Below are positions 63,801-64,000 of a stretch of DNA of 64,000 nucleotides, in pieces. The stretch comes from Hemicentrotus pulcherrimus (taxonomy: Eukaryota; Echinodermata; Echinoidea; Camarodonta; Strongylocentrotidae): NCBI GenBank assembly GCA_003118195.1, contig BEXV01000263.1, forward strand, positions 161,683 to 225,682. Reading direction: 5' to 3'. The translations under genes were made by a program, and so were the position numbers. A model generated the notes under the pieces. It was given only the letters and a program-made list of their open reading frames with translations, was not told the DNA's origin and did not search any database. Position 1 is the stretch's first letter. Each line of letters begins with the position of its first letter.

Positions 63801-64000
63801 CAGCTCTGATGGGGGAACAAAGCAAAGCCGGTCACCGATTAGGCATTGTTTTCTTTATAGATCTATAAGGAGCAAGAAACAGTAGGCCTTTAATAAAGTT
63901 CTTCGTGGACATACTATAGTCAACGAGCTAATTAGCCATCTGGCATAGATTCTAGATCTAAATGATTGCACAATCTAAACCTCGCTCATTGAAACTGGCA

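Overview
The window is animal (eukaryotic) genomic DNA: AT-rich, intron-rich, full of transposon debris, with two assembly gaps (4298-4481 and 31022-31978) and five isolated Ns. The protein matches, the dense ACATGTAC-type motifs and the repeat families point to a marine deuterostome. I think an echinoderm, probably a sea urchin, is most likely, but this is inference and not a species call.

Two protein genes can be read exon by exon, and they converge. (1) A class IX unconventional myosin (Myo9, a motorised RhoGAP) runs on the + strand from base 1 to 42572. The window opens inside the motor, at the switch II DIFGFE motif, so the N-terminal part is missing. I place 25 exons. Every junction phase agrees, giving one open frame of 1705 codons plus stop: second half of the motor with a basic loop 2, four IQ-like motifs, a long Ser/Pro/acidic linker, one C1 zinc finger, RhoGAP, and a Lys-rich tail. 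(2) An F-box/leucine-rich-repeat protein most like FBXL6 runs on the - strand from 62361 to 51529. It has ten coding exons, again all in phase, giving 567 aa: acidic/basic N-terminus, F-box, LRRs. Between the two stop codons lies about 9 kb of 3'UTR and intergenic repeats.

The rest is introns and repeats. Several unrelated non-autonomous DNA elements have TTAA at both ends; one sits inside a LINE reverse transcriptase and two share a single TTAA. There are also LINE fragments, tRNA-derived SINEs, TIR elements with other target sites, tandem repeats, and marine-type interspersed repeats. Assembly problems are visible: a 286-bp exact duplicate beside an N, a direct duplication across an N, and G-runs at several gaps.

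The observations I rate highest are: a Src-like myristoylation start (MGSSGSK...) at the head of a Myo9 tail exon that lacks a convincing splice acceptor, suggesting a motor-less alternative product; decayed tandem copies of Myo9 exons inside introns; the TTAA element families; and strong enrichment of the palindrome TACCGGTA outside coding exons. I found no evidence of an entirely new biological system.
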